This document shows, one piece after another, positions 54,886 to 63,680 of a stretch of DNA of 64,000 bases; the first letter of the stretch is position 1, and every line of letters starts with the position of its first letter. The DNA comes from CAYSRJ01 sp964521865 (GTDB lineage: Bacteria > Spirochaetota > B62-G9 > DRHN01), in NCBI GenBank assembly GCA_964521865.1, contig CAZFTJ010000006.1, positions 124,001-188,000 on the forward strand, written 5' to 3'. The notes under the pieces were generated by a model. It was not told where the DNA came from. It saw only the letters and a list, made by a program, of their open reading frames with translations, and made no database searches. The translations under genes were made by a program, and so were the position numbers.

Positions 54886-55100
54886 CGGGCCAATGTGCGG
54901 GGCTTTGTCTACACGGGGCTTTTAAAATGCGGTGAATGCGGCTGCTCCATTACTGCCGAGATCAGGAAAGGCCGCTCATCTACTACCACTGCACCTTTGA
55001 TAAGGGCAAATGCGGTGGGAGCTACGTCAAGGAGGAGGAGCTGGAGCGACAGTTTGGTAAAATCCTCCGGCAGTTTGAGTTCTCTCAGGTTGTATTTAAT
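54886..55100 (+). pseudogene. Serine recombinase zinc-ribbon fragment
   Basis: One frame reads GFVYTGLLKCGECGCSITAE then, after a frameshift near 54975, LIYYHCTFDKGKCGG and VKEEELERQFGKILRQFEFS. This is the recombinase zinc-beta-ribbon (C-x2-C...C-x6-C) and following helix of large serine recombinases. Only about 70 residues remain. Confidence 0.7.
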
Positions 55101-55415
55101 TGTTTATTCGCAGTAGATCCTCTGCCGGCAACTCACCATCCTCCTATCCAGGGTTATTCCCTACGGTGACTATTCGGTAATAGGGTCCGATTAATCTCCT
55201 CAACGGGGTCATTGCCCCACATAATCAATACAACCTATTACCTATCTACTCCAGATATAGACCAAATATATATTCAGAGCTGAAGTCGCCAATATCTTAC
55301 TTTTTATTATGTCATTTCCTTTGAAATCTGATGCTCAAAGATAGATACTATGTAATTTTCTGAATGAATTGAATGAAATTATTGTGTTAATAGATTCCGG
55401 AAAATTGCCTAAAAA
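55101..55415. other. AT-rich intergenic remnant
   Basis: No gene or repeat is recognisable before the IS21-like end. Confidence 0.3.
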
Positions 55416-55507
55416 GTGGCAACTTTCCTACCGGAATTGGTGGCAATTTTGGCCCGGAATGGTGACAACTTTACTCCAGAAAAAGTGGCATTTTTGTTCC
55501 GGAATAT
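55416..55507. repeat. Solo end of an IS21-type element (four tandem 22-24 bp units)
   Basis: Four units beginning GTGGCAACTTT, GTGGCAATTTT, GTGACAACTTT and GTGGCATTTTT, with CCGGAAT-type tails, start at 55416, 55440, 55462 and 55485. IS21-family ends carry such multiple short repeats for transposase binding. No istA/istB gene remains nearby. Confidence 0.55.
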
Positions 55508-55596
55508 GCAATTCTTACGAATTATGTAATACATGCCATTTTTAACTCTGATTAATAAATAATCCACAGAGTGATAATGGTTTCTATAAAAAAAGC

Positions 55597-55625
55597 TTGA
55601 CAAGTTTTGTATTATTTGAAATAAT
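55597..55625 (+). promoter_or_regulatory. Promoter of third lacI-type operon
   Basis: TTGACA (55597-55602) and AATAAT (55620-55625) are 17 bp apart. Confidence 0.6.
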
Positions 55626-55637
55626 TAAAACGTTTAA
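55625..55637. promoter_or_regulatory. LacI-type operator
   Basis: TTAAAACGTTTAA (55625-55637) has the AAACGTTT core seen in the operators at 16693 and 16788, placed at the -10 box of the following regulator gene. Confidence 0.5.
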
Positions 55638-55688
55638 ATAACATAATAAATCATTAATTACTTTTATATTTATACTTATAAATATTTA

Positions 55689-56750
55689 ATGAAAAATCAT
55701 TCAAACGATATAATTTTTTCTGAGAAAAAACGGGTAACCATAAAAGATATCGCTGATATAGCAGGGGTATCTGTCGCGACTGTTTCTCTTGCATTGAATA
55801 ATTGCAAATCAATATCAAAGAATACAAGTTTTAAAATACATGCGATTGCGGAAAAGCTAAATTATACTCCCAGTGCTTTAGCTCGAGGTTTGGTTAAAAA
55901 GAAAACGAATACTATTGGATTGATTGTATCCGATATAACAGATCCTTTTTATGCTGATTTAGCGAGGGGTGTTGAGGATAAAGCATTTGAAAACGGATAC
56001 TGTGTAATGCTCTGTAATTCAGATAATCAACCGGACAAGGAAAAGACATATATTAATTTGTTAACTGAACAACATATTGCTGTATTAATTATTGTGCCTG
56101 TTGAAAATGACGTTAAAAGTGTCAGCATTGCATCCAAAGCAAATATTCCTGTTATTTTTGCGGATAGAAAAATTTCAGATTCAACTATTTCGTCAGTGAG
56201 TGCGAATAATCATAAAGGCGCCTATGAAGGCATTCACCATCTAATCCAATTAAAACATACGAAGATTGCATGCATAGCGTCTATAAGTTTCAATTTCTCT
56301 ACCATAAGTGAAAGATTAAGAGGGTACAAAGCGGTTCTTAGTGATAATTCAATCTCTTATGATGAACGATATATTTCTCTTTCAAACGGTAGAATTGATG
56401 GGGGTATTACCAGCACATATTCATTATTAAAATTATTACCAAAACCAACTGCAATTTTTGCAATGAGCGATGTTGTCGCTTTTGGAGTTATAGAAGCGCT
56501 TATGAAAGAAGGATATAAAATACCGGAAGATATTTCTGTACTTGGATTTGATAATATTTACTATTCAGAATTTTTTAGAGTACCTCTTACGACGGTTCAC
56601 CAACCTAAATATGAAATGGGAGAAATAATTTTCAACCTATGTTTGGAAAAAATCAAAAATAAAAAAGATATTTATAAAGAAATAGTTCTTGATACGAGAT
56701 TGATTATTCGAGAATCATCCGGAGCATGTTCAAATGAACTCAGTGCATGA
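55689..56750 (+). CDS. LacI-family transcriptional regulator
   Basis: A 353-residue regulator with the HTH KRVTIKDIADIAGVSVATVS and hinge PSALARGLVKKKTNTIGLIV. The sensor domain has TDPFYADLARGVEDKAFENG and ends VPLTTVHQPKYEMGEIIF. It is followed by ABC transporter genes of the SsuABC class and so mirrors the organisation at 16831. It probably represses this transporter operon. Confidence 0.9.
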   Translation: MKNHSNDIIFSEKKRVTIKDIADIAGVSVATVSLALNNCKSISKNTSFKIHAIAEKLNYTPSALARGLVKKKTNTIGLIVSDITDPFYADLARGVEDKAFENGYCVMLCNSDNQPDKEKTYINLLTEQHIAVLIIVPVENDVKSVSIASKANIPVIFADRKISDSTISSVSANNHKGAYEGIHHLIQLKHTKIACIASISFNFSTISERLRGYKAVLSDNSISYDERYISLSNGRIDGGITSTYSLLKLLPKPTAIFAMSDVVAFGVIEALMKEGYKIPEDISVLGFDNIYYSEFFRVPLTTVHQPKYEMGEIIFNLCLEKIKNKKDIYKEIVLDTRLIIRESSGACSNELSA

Positions 56751-56780
56751 GAGCTATTAGTAATTATAGGGGAAAGATAC

Positions 56781-57605
56781 ATGAATGGTGAGGGTACAGT
56801 ATTCTCAGGAAAAGTAGCCGAGAGATTAAATCAACATGTCGATATCGAACTGATAAATATTAATCACTATTTTAAGAAAGAAAAAAAACCTTTTAAAGTA
56901 CTTCATGAGATATCATCAACTATTAAAAAAAATGAATTTATTTCAATCATCGGACCATCCGGGTGTGGTAAATCAACGCTTTTATTTATTATTGCGGGGT
57001 TTTTTAAGCCTACAGAGGGAACTGTACTTCATAGAAATGTAGTTGTTACTAAACCGAATAAGGATAGAGGAATCGTATTTCAAGCTGATGCGATTTTTCC
57101 CTGGTTAACGGTCCGCGGTAATATCGAGTTTGGGTTAAAATCATTGGGATTGCCTAAAGAAAAAAGAAATGAAATAGCTGATCATTATATCAAACTTGTG
57201 CAATTGGAAGGTTCCGAAAACCTGTACCCAAAGCAGCTAAGTGGCGGGATGCGGAAGCGCGTGGATGTTGCTCGAACATTCGCAATAAATCCGGGTGTTC
57301 TTCTTCTAGATGAGTCTTTCGGTTCTCTTGATGCTCAGACAAAAGAAATGCTGCAAGTTGAATTATTGAATTTATGGGAAAAGGAAAAGAAAACCGCAAT
57401 ATTTGTTACCCATGATATAGAGGAGGCTTTGTTTTTAGCGGACAAGATATACGTTATGAGTAGTAATCCAGGTTCAATATATAAAACGATTGATGTACCT
57501 TTCGGACGGCCTCGAAATGTGGAATTGAAACTTGAAAATGAGTTTACTTCGTTACGACATGAATTGATGGATTTAATAAGAATTGTAAGGAAGAAAGTAT
57601 TATGA
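56781..57605 (+). CDS. ABC transporter ATP-binding protein, SsuB/NrtD-like
   Basis: The 274-residue ATPase has Walker A GPSGCGKS (58-65), Q-loop Gln101, signature LSGGM (153-157), Walker B VLLLDES (173-179, Ser in place of the usual Pro) and switch His211. It matches the ATPase at 17881 in class (FPWLTVRGNIEFGL). Its end overlaps the next permease start by 4 bp, so they are translationally coupled. Confidence 0.92.
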   Translation: MNGEGTVFSGKVAERLNQHVDIELININHYFKKEKKPFKVLHEISSTIKKNEFISIIGPSGCGKSTLLFIIAGFFKPTEGTVLHRNVVVTKPNKDRGIVFQADAIFPWLTVRGNIEFGLKSLGLPKEKRNEIADHYIKLVQLEGSENLYPKQLSGGMRKRVDVARTFAINPGVLLLDESFGSLDAQTKEMLQVELLNLWEKEKKTAIFVTHDIEEALFLADKIYVMSSNPGSIYKTIDVPFGRPRNVELKLENEFTSLRHELMDLIRIVRKKVL

Positions 57606-58375
57606 ATGAGCAAAAAGCATTTATGGATAGTGGTATATATATAATTATTAATATAATCATCGTTTTACTCCTTTTTATTATTTGGTTTATAGTTGTTCAC
57701 TATGAATGGGTGCCGTATTTACTACCTCCTACAAGCGTGATTGCAGAGTTTGTAAAGGAACCTGGAGTAATTGCACAACATATGCTCGCAACGAGTTTGC
57801 GTGCTTTGGCGGGCTTTACAATTGGTTCTGCGGTGGGAATCGTTATTGCGCTTGCAATGGGTTGGAGCCGTGTTTTTTTGGCAATCGTCAACCCTTTTAT
57901 TTTACTAATAAAACCGATCCCGGTACTTGCCCTTATTCCTATTTTTATCCTTTGGTTCGGCTTAGGAGAGTGGAGCAAAATACTGTATATAGCACTGGGT
58001 TGTTTTTTTATTATCGTTGTTGTTTCATCCGAAGCCATTCGGAATGTAAATAAAATATATATATGGGCAGGAAAATCTCTGGGCTGTAAAAAGGGAGCAA
58101 TATACAGACGTGTTATTCTTCCTTCGATTATTCCTGGAATAGTTGGTGGGCTCCGGGTTGCCATTACAACAGCATTTCCATTCTGTATAGCTGCGGAATT
58201 CTTAGGTGCTCAGAAAGGTCTTGGATCCTACCTCATCAAAGCAGAGGTACACTTGACAATATCCAAAATGATCGCTGGTGTTGTTGCGATTACAGTTTTA
58301 GTAATCATTTTTGATAAAGGTGTACGACAATTAGTCAAAAATCTCACTGTATGGTCTGAGCGGGAGAATGTGTAA
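57602..58375 (+). CDS. ABC transporter permease 1, SsuC/TauC-like
   Basis: A 257-residue permease with ALAGFTIGSAVGIVIALAMG, WAGKSLGCKKGAIYRRVILP and GGLRVAITTAFPFCIAAEFL, typical of the nitrate/taurine class. It begins inside the end of the ATPase gene and is followed at once by a second, different permease. The two may form a heterodimeric channel. Confidence 0.92.
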   Translation: MNEQKAFMDSGIYIIINIIIVLLLFIIWFIVVHYEWVPYLLPPTSVIAEFVKEPGVIAQHMLATSLRALAGFTIGSAVGIVIALAMGWSRVFLAIVNPFILLIKPIPVLALIPIFILWFGLGEWSKILYIALGCFFIIVVVSSEAIRNVNKIYIWAGKSLGCKKGAIYRRVILPSIIPGIVGGLRVAITTAFPFCIAAEFLGAQKGLGSYLIKAEVHLTISKMIAGVVAITVLVIIFDKGVRQLVKNLTVWSERENV

Positions 58376-59179
58376 TTGGGAGATAACAATCTAAGTCAAG
58401 CAATTCAAAGCCGTTTACAAAAAAGAATAGCTATACAGTTTCCATGGTTTCATCTATTGGGAATATTCTCTGTGCTAACAGTTATTGCTATTTGGACATT
58501 ATTATCTGAATTGCGCATAGTCAAACCTCTTTTCTTACCTTCCCCGAGTGATGTGTATATACGGTTTTTACAGTATAAAGATGATCTCGCACTCGATTTC
58601 TTACGCACCTTTTATCGAATGATTTCTGGATTCGCCATTGGGTGCAGTCTAGGATTGGGAGTTGGGTTGTTGATGGGGTGGAGTCGAATCGTTAATGCAA
58701 TTACAAATCCTGTTATCCAGATGTTTAAACCAATCCCTCCTCTCGCTTTAGCTCCTTTTGCAATTTTGTGGTGGGGGACGAGCATTAAAGGTGTGTTTTT
58801 TCTCGTAATATTCGGTTGCTTCTTTGTTATGGTTATTGATGGCATTGAGGCAATAAAGAATGTACCAAGAATGTATTATTGGGCCGGTGCAGCTCTTGGA
58901 GAAACCAAAGGAGGAATTTATAGGAGAATAGTGTTTCCGGCCATTATTCCTTCGGTAATTGGAGGCCTTCGAGTGTCTATTGTAATGGCATTTAATTTAA
59001 CGACTCTTGCAGAGTTTAATATCGCATCCGGAGGTTTGGGTGATGTTGTTATTCGGGGGTACCGCTTTTTAAGAACAGATATATTATTCTTGGGGATTTT
59101 TTGTGTAATTATTCTCGCATTGGTTATTGATCTCGTAGTGGTATTCCTAAGTAGAAAATTGATTAGATGGCTTGGTTAA
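58376..59179 (+). CDS. ABC transporter permease 2, SsuC/TauC-like
   Basis: Starts at TTG 58376 directly after the TAA of permease 1, with GGGAG upstream. The 267-residue protein has ISGFAIGCSLGLGVGLLMGW, WAGAALGETKGGIYRRIVFP and VIGGLRVSIVMAFNLTTLAE. It is homologous to, but clearly different from, permease 1. A pair of dissimilar permeases is unusual for this class, which normally uses a homodimer. Confidence 0.9.
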   Translation: MGDNNLSQAIQSRLQKRIAIQFPWFHLLGIFSVLTVIAIWTLLSELRIVKPLFLPSPSDVYIRFLQYKDDLALDFLRTFYRMISGFAIGCSLGLGVGLLMGWSRIVNAITNPVIQMFKPIPPLALAPFAILWWGTSIKGVFFLVIFGCFFVMVIDGIEAIKNVPRMYYWAGAALGETKGGIYRRIVFPAIIPSVIGGLRVSIVMAFNLTTLAEFNIASGGLGDVVIRGYRFLRTDILFLGIFCVIILALVIDLVVVFLSRKLIRWLG

Positions 59180-59208
59180 TTTGTAACAGTAATTTTGAAA
59201 TTCTATAG

Positions 59209-59220
59209 CAAAGGAGGTGA
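59209..59220 (+). promoter_or_regulatory. Strong Shine-Dalgarno-like site with no gene, upstream of SBP
   Basis: CAAAGGAGGTGA stands about 100 bp before the SBP start at 59323, which has its own AAGGAGG. No ORF starts behind it. This is the fourth such site before an SBP in this window. Confidence 0.5.
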
Positions 59221-59322
59221 TTTGGGACGCAGCAGCCACATATTATTTTGATTTTCTTTTAAGCATCACATGATGAAGCGCTTGTCAAAGTTTAAATTTT
59301 ATTTTTAAGGAGGAAATGTATT

Positions 59323-60699
59323 ATGAAGACAAAAATTTTTTTCTTTGCTTTAATCTCCCTGTTCTTTGTTTATACTCTCGCTTTCACAGAGGGTAAGAAA
59401 GCTGAGAAGATGAAAGAGCAGCCTCAGGTTGAAGTCGAAAAAACGGTAGATGAGGGTACAATTGTACTGAATTTCACACCGCCGAATCGATTGGTGGCTA
59501 CAAATCAGTTTAAACCGATAGCGCCGAAGGCTGAAATGCGGCTGGGCATATTCGAGGTCTGGGACCTCCAGCTTCCTCGTCCTGCCTATGAGCTCGGTTA
59601 CTTCAAAGATTTGAATATTGAAATAACCTCGATAAAAGAATTTAATAAGGAAACCCCAATGATGGAGGCATTGGAACATGGCTCAGTTGATTCAGCAGGT
59701 ACATGTGCATTGGTAAGTGTTCCTCTTGCTAAAACTTTAAAAAAGATTGTTTGGGGGCCACCGTATGACGAATGGTGGGGAAATGCGGTCATGGCCCGCC
59801 CCGGCAAATTCAAAACATATGATGACTTTTTAAAAGAGGTAGGTGATTCGGATGAAGCCGCTCGCTTAACCTGTCAACAGTTAAAAGGCAAGGTGCTGAA
59901 TACCATGCTTGGAGCTGGGCACGAAAATTTCATACAGGCTGTTTTAGAACGCGGAGGTCTCACAATGAATGATGTTACCATTAACGACTTGCCGCATACA
60001 GAGGGAGCAGCAGCATTTATTCGCGGTGAAGGGGATTTTTTCCTCGGTGATTTGCCAGGAAGATACCGAGTAGCGGAAGCTGGGGCAATTCCCATAATCG
60101 ACGGATCACTTTTTGGACAGGAAGCCTGGTGCTTTGTGGGATATTTAATGAACAGGGACTGGCTCAATAAAAATGAAGAGACATCTCTTCGGTACTTAAG
60201 CGCCATGTACCGTGTGGCGGATGTACTGAGCGGTCCCGATAAAGAAGTCGCGCTTGAAATAATGCGTGACGCGGTCAATCGAATGAGCGGAGCAAATTTT
60301 ACTATGGCTCAGGCAAACATTGTAAATTCTCAGATAAGCCCCTGGCAGACTTTCGAAGAGGCAAAAGAAACATATTTCAACCCAAATCATAAATTTTACT
60401 GGAACAATCGCGTTCAATACCTGATTGACTGGTACATTGAACAGGGAAAGATTAATCCTGGGGATGTTTCGGTTAAAGAACATAGTCGCGCGGAAGAACT
60501 CTTCAATAAATTGTGGAACTACAAGGTTCAATCTGAGAAAGATATGGCAATAGTAGTGGAAACATATAATTCTGGTAAGGTCAACAACAAGGAAAAAGTC
60601 CGAAGCTTGATAGAGCAGGCGAAGTGGAATTGGGACATACGAAATTATTTAGATGCGGCTAAATTAGCAGCTGAAGCTCGTTCTATAGCGGGTATTTGA
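59323..60699 (+). CDS. NMT1/TauA-type ABC substrate-binding protein
   Basis: A 458-residue binding protein, longer than usual for this class because of an N-terminal charged linker (GKKAEKMKEQPQVEVEKTVD) and a C-terminal helical extension. A signal peptide (MKTKIFFFALISLFFVYTLA) is present. The core has AYELGYFKDLNIEITSIKEF, TEGAAAFIRGEGDFFLGDLP and ETYFNPNHKFYWNNRVQYLI, which recalls the 20472 protein. It is the ligand-binding part of the adjacent transporter. Confidence 0.88.
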   Translation: MKTKIFFFALISLFFVYTLAFTEGKKAEKMKEQPQVEVEKTVDEGTIVLNFTPPNRLVATNQFKPIAPKAEMRLGIFEVWDLQLPRPAYELGYFKDLNIEITSIKEFNKETPMMEALEHGSVDSAGTCALVSVPLAKTLKKIVWGPPYDEWWGNAVMARPGKFKTYDDFLKEVGDSDEAARLTCQQLKGKVLNTMLGAGHENFIQAVLERGGLTMNDVTINDLPHTEGAAAFIRGEGDFFLGDLPGRYRVAEAGAIPIIDGSLFGQEAWCFVGYLMNRDWLNKNEETSLRYLSAMYRVADVLSGPDKEVALEIMRDAVNRMSGANFTMAQANIVNSQISPWQTFEEAKETYFNPNHKFYWNNRVQYLIDWYIEQGKINPGDVSVKEHSRAEELFNKLWNYKVQSEKDMAIVVETYNSGKVNNKEKVRSLIEQAKWNWDIRNYLDAAKLAAEARSIAGI

Positions 60700-60722
60700 G
60701 TAAAGAAGTGGTACATCGGTTT

Positions 60723-60759
60723 CAGGGGTTAGACATCTGCAGTCTAACCCCTGTGTTTT
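60723..60759 (+). terminator. Terminator after SBP gene
   Basis: CAGGGGTTAGAC (60723-60734) pairs with GTCTAACCCCTG (60742-60753) around a 7-base loop, followed by TGTTTT. A clear rho-independent-like hairpin. Confidence 0.8.
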
Positions 60760-60906
60760 GAGAAATATTATGATCGTCGGTTTCCAATTTTCAATACATT
60801 TATGCATCCAATCGGAGAAGAAATTACTGACAATTTTCTTTCTCAATTAACAATCGATGTTCAGAGTGCAAATGAAAGTATATATAAATGAGACAAGGGG
60901 TTAAAA

Positions 60907-62127
60907 ATGAGTTTTAATATTCATGATTTTTTTAAAGATAAAAAGCCTCCAAAATTAGACAAGAAAATGCCCGTAACCGAATTTTCAAAGCGAATTGACT
61001 TAATTCGGCACGAATTGAAGGCTCGTAATTTAGACGTGTGTTACGCGTACGGAAATGAGTATCGTCCAGGCGATATAGGCTGGCTTACTGGATATGACCC
61101 ACATATTGAATCTTCTGCTGTTATCGTAGGAAAGAAAAATGTCATAATACTAGGATCGCCTGACGCTTATTACTATGCGAACGAAATGATAAAGATTGGT
61201 GAATTTTTATGTTTGCAAGGGGCGGGTATACCTGCTGCCGATTACCCTGGCTACAACTGGATTAGTCTTGAAGAAGCATTCAGTAAAGCGAGTGGTGGTA
61301 AAGTAAAAAAAATTGGTATATTAAGTCCATTTACTTTCATACCTTTTCAGGAAATGGAAGATATTCGAGCGGCTATATCCGGAGAAATTATTGATCTTTC
61401 TGCATGGATGTTACAGTTACGCTATAAAAAAAGTGCAATAGAACTTGAAATGATGAAAATAGCAGCAGAAATTGCAAGCCTTGGAATTGAAGCAGCCATA
61501 AAGGCAGTTAAGCCGGGTCTCACTGAATTGCAAATAGCTGCATATGCAGATTTTACAATGAAGTGGTTCGGGGCTGATAGATTGGGATTTACTACTATTG
61601 TGATGTCTGGTGATAGAGTTTCGGTAAATATCGGTCGGGCAACAGATAGAATAATTGAAAGAGGAGATTTTGTTATTATTGGAGTGAGTGCACGATATGA
61701 AGGCTTGAATGCCGCTTTAGGACGCACTCTGATCGCTGGTGATGATACAAATAGTGATAAAATGAAAATTCTTGAGCACGGATCAAAAGCCTACGAGCGT
61801 GCTGTGAGCAAATTAAAATGGAGAGGAATTGCACGGGATGTTGATTTGGCAAGCAGACAGTATCTTGCAAGTGTCGGATTTGAGCAATTTTACAATATTG
61901 GGCATGGTATCGGTTGGACTGAATGTTTTGAGGAAAAAATAGTTTCCCAAAATTCTGATTATAAATTTCCCAAAGGTATTGCTGTGCAAATTGATGTTTC
62001 TGTAAAACCAAAATCTTATTATGGATTAGATGCGAATAAAGTGGGTTTGCGAATTGAAGATCCGTATATCATTGATCATGACGGAGTCACGGAACGTCTG
62101 ACAAATTTACCCCTGCTATTCAACTAA
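60907..62127 (+). CDS. M24 pita-bread-fold hydrolase, creatinase-like (no metal Asp pair)
   Basis: A 406-residue protein with an N-terminal creatinase-type domain (KRIDLIRHELKARNLDVCYA, GWLTGYDPHIESSAVIVG) and a C-terminal M24 domain: RGDFVIIGVSARYEGLNAAL where metal-binding Asp residues are usually found, so both are missing. HGIG (NIGHGIGWTECFEEK) and the Glu of VGLRIEDPYI remain. It parallels the protein at 23804 and again follows an SsuABC-like transporter. It probably cleaves a C-N bond in a small molecule. A GTG start of the next gene lies 2 bp after its stop. Confidence 0.82.
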   Translation: MSFNIHDFFKDKKPPKLDKKMPVTEFSKRIDLIRHELKARNLDVCYAYGNEYRPGDIGWLTGYDPHIESSAVIVGKKNVIILGSPDAYYYANEMIKIGEFLCLQGAGIPAADYPGYNWISLEEAFSKASGGKVKKIGILSPFTFIPFQEMEDIRAAISGEIIDLSAWMLQLRYKKSAIELEMMKIAAEIASLGIEAAIKAVKPGLTELQIAAYADFTMKWFGADRLGFTTIVMSGDRVSVNIGRATDRIIERGDFVIIGVSARYEGLNAALGRTLIAGDDTNSDKMKILEHGSKAYERAVSKLKWRGIARDVDLASRQYLASVGFEQFYNIGHGIGWTECFEEKIVSQNSDYKFPKGIAVQIDVSVKPKSYYGLDANKVGLRIEDPYIIDHDGVTERLTNLPLLFN

Positions 62128-62129
62128 AA

Positions 62130-62680
62130 GTGAAAAAATTAGTTAACCTTAAATGTATCTCCGGTGTTTGTACGATTGTGGTGATATTTTTTTCTTTTCC
62201 ACAAAATTGTACTCACAAGAAGTGGGAATAATCGTTGAGGTTGTTGATTGGCGCACATTAAAAATCGCATTTGATGATATCGTTGAGGAAGTAAGACTGT
62301 TAGGGATAGATATTCCTGAAGATGTACATAATCAGAAAGAATTGAAAATAAATAAAAATATCGAGAAGTTACGGGAAAGAGCTAAGAGCCATATACAAAG
62401 TTTGGTAGAAAATGGCCTTCCCGTTTTAGTTGAGTTTGATGAAAAAAAGATGGATTCGGATGGCAGACTCTTGGCGTATGTTTGTTTTACGAAATGCAGC
62501 TGCATAAGCAGGGTGTATCTCGACAGAGATGGGTTTGAATGTGAAATGTTAAACGAAAACATGCTACGAAATGGTTTCGCATTTATCAGAATTAGCCCAC
62601 CAAATGAGAAATATGCAGATACTTTATTTCAGGCATATTTGTATGCACAAGAAAATGGGGTGGGCATGTGGCAAAGATGA
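62130..62680 (+). CDS. Thermonuclease-like (SNase fold) protein with frameshifted signal peptide
   Basis: Frame 1 from GTG 62130 encodes a signal-peptide-like stretch (MKKLVNLKCISGVCTIVVIF) but stops at 62228. The nuclease itself is in the frame that opens at 62153: GIIVEVVDWRTLKIAFD, EEVRLLGIDIPED, DSDGRLLAYVCF, LNENMLRNGFAF. Adding one T to the T7 run at 62187-62193 would join both parts. Key residues Arg (VRL), Asp and Glu (GIDIPE) and Arg (DGRLLAY) are present, but the DGDT motif has become DWRT. So a calcium ligand is missing. Translation could instead start at 62153. Confidence 0.72.
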
Positions 62681-62839
62681 AATACAGGTGCTTCCGTTTC
62701 GAAATTATTAATTTTTTTAACTATGCAATATGTACTCATCTAACATTTTGCATACGTGTATAGCAAATCATGTTACTCTATATTTACATTGTAACAGTTC
62801 GTGGTGAGTAAATAATTCCTTGGAAAGGGGGATAATAAA

Positions 62840-63634
62840 ATGACAAAACTCATTGATCTCACCTTAAAAATAAAAGAGGGTTCTGTAATAAACCATCCCA
62901 ATCATCCACGTGCACCGCTGCTCTGGAGTAATCAACGCCATGATGTTACCCAGCATGTATTTACTCACTATTGGAATGAAGAGAATATGCCACTCTACGA
63001 TGGACTACCAAAGGAAGCTGGGCAAGGTGGAAAGGGCCACGGTTGGGCAAGCGAACAGCTGCTTGTCGGAACCCATATGGGTACACATATCGATGCTCCG
63101 TACCATTTTGAAAGTGATCCTCAACAGGATGCAGCATCAATTACTCTGGAGCAGGCATTCGGAGATGCAATTATGCTGGATCTGCGTAAAGCCTGCAAGG
63201 AAGGCAGGCATGCCATTACTATGGAGGAATTGGACGAAGCAGAAGACAAAAGCGGTGAAACCGTTAAATCAGATGATATTGTGATTCTCCATACAGGACA
63301 TACAGCAAAGTACGCCTACGGTCCAAGAGCGAGTGTTGAAAAGTATGCCACTCTGTATTCAGGTCTTGCTCACGATGCTTCACTGTGGTTCATTAAGCGC
63401 ATGGTAAAGCTTGTCGGTATTGACGGACCGAATGTAGATTGTCATGATATGATTTGTACTGCCCATGTGAATTTTCTTCTTCGAAAAAGGATAGGAAAAG
63501 AGCCGATACTGATGGTGGAAAACTTAGCTAATTTAGAAACCATATCTGTTAATCGGTTTACCTTTATAGCATTTCCTTTGCCAATTGTAAGAGGGTCCGG
63601 CTCTCCTGTGAGGGCTGTGGCAATGATTCAATGA
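62840..63634 (+). CDS. Cyclase-family (kynurenine formamidase-like) metal hydrolase
   Basis: A 264-residue protein with the hallmark HMGTHIDAPYHF (His79, His83, Asp85, His89) that binds Mn or Zn in kynurenine formamidase and isatin hydrolase-like enzymes, plus VGIDGPNVDCHD and GSGSPVRAVAMI near the end. Members hydrolyse amides or lactams, so it may open a ring or an N-formyl group of a degradation intermediate. Its site AAGGGGG precedes ATG 62840. It is followed by a small ferredoxin-like-fold gene. Confidence 0.85.
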   Translation: MTKLIDLTLKIKEGSVINHPNHPRAPLLWSNQRHDVTQHVFTHYWNEENMPLYDGLPKEAGQGGKGHGWASEQLLVGTHMGTHIDAPYHFESDPQQDAASITLEQAFGDAIMLDLRKACKEGRHAITMEELDEAEDKSGETVKSDDIVILHTGHTAKYAYGPRASVEKYATLYSGLAHDASLWFIKRMVKLVGIDGPNVDCHDMICTAHVNFLLRKRIGKEPILMVENLANLETISVNRFTFIAFPLPIVRGSGSPVRAVAMIQ

Positions 63635-63680
63635 TTAACAATTCTCATCAAATAATTTTTTATTTGGGAGGTAGAGAAAA

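Noticed and set aside
55416..55507. CRISPR-like array
   Set aside because: The units are contiguous and degenerate without unique spacers, which fits an IS21-type end.
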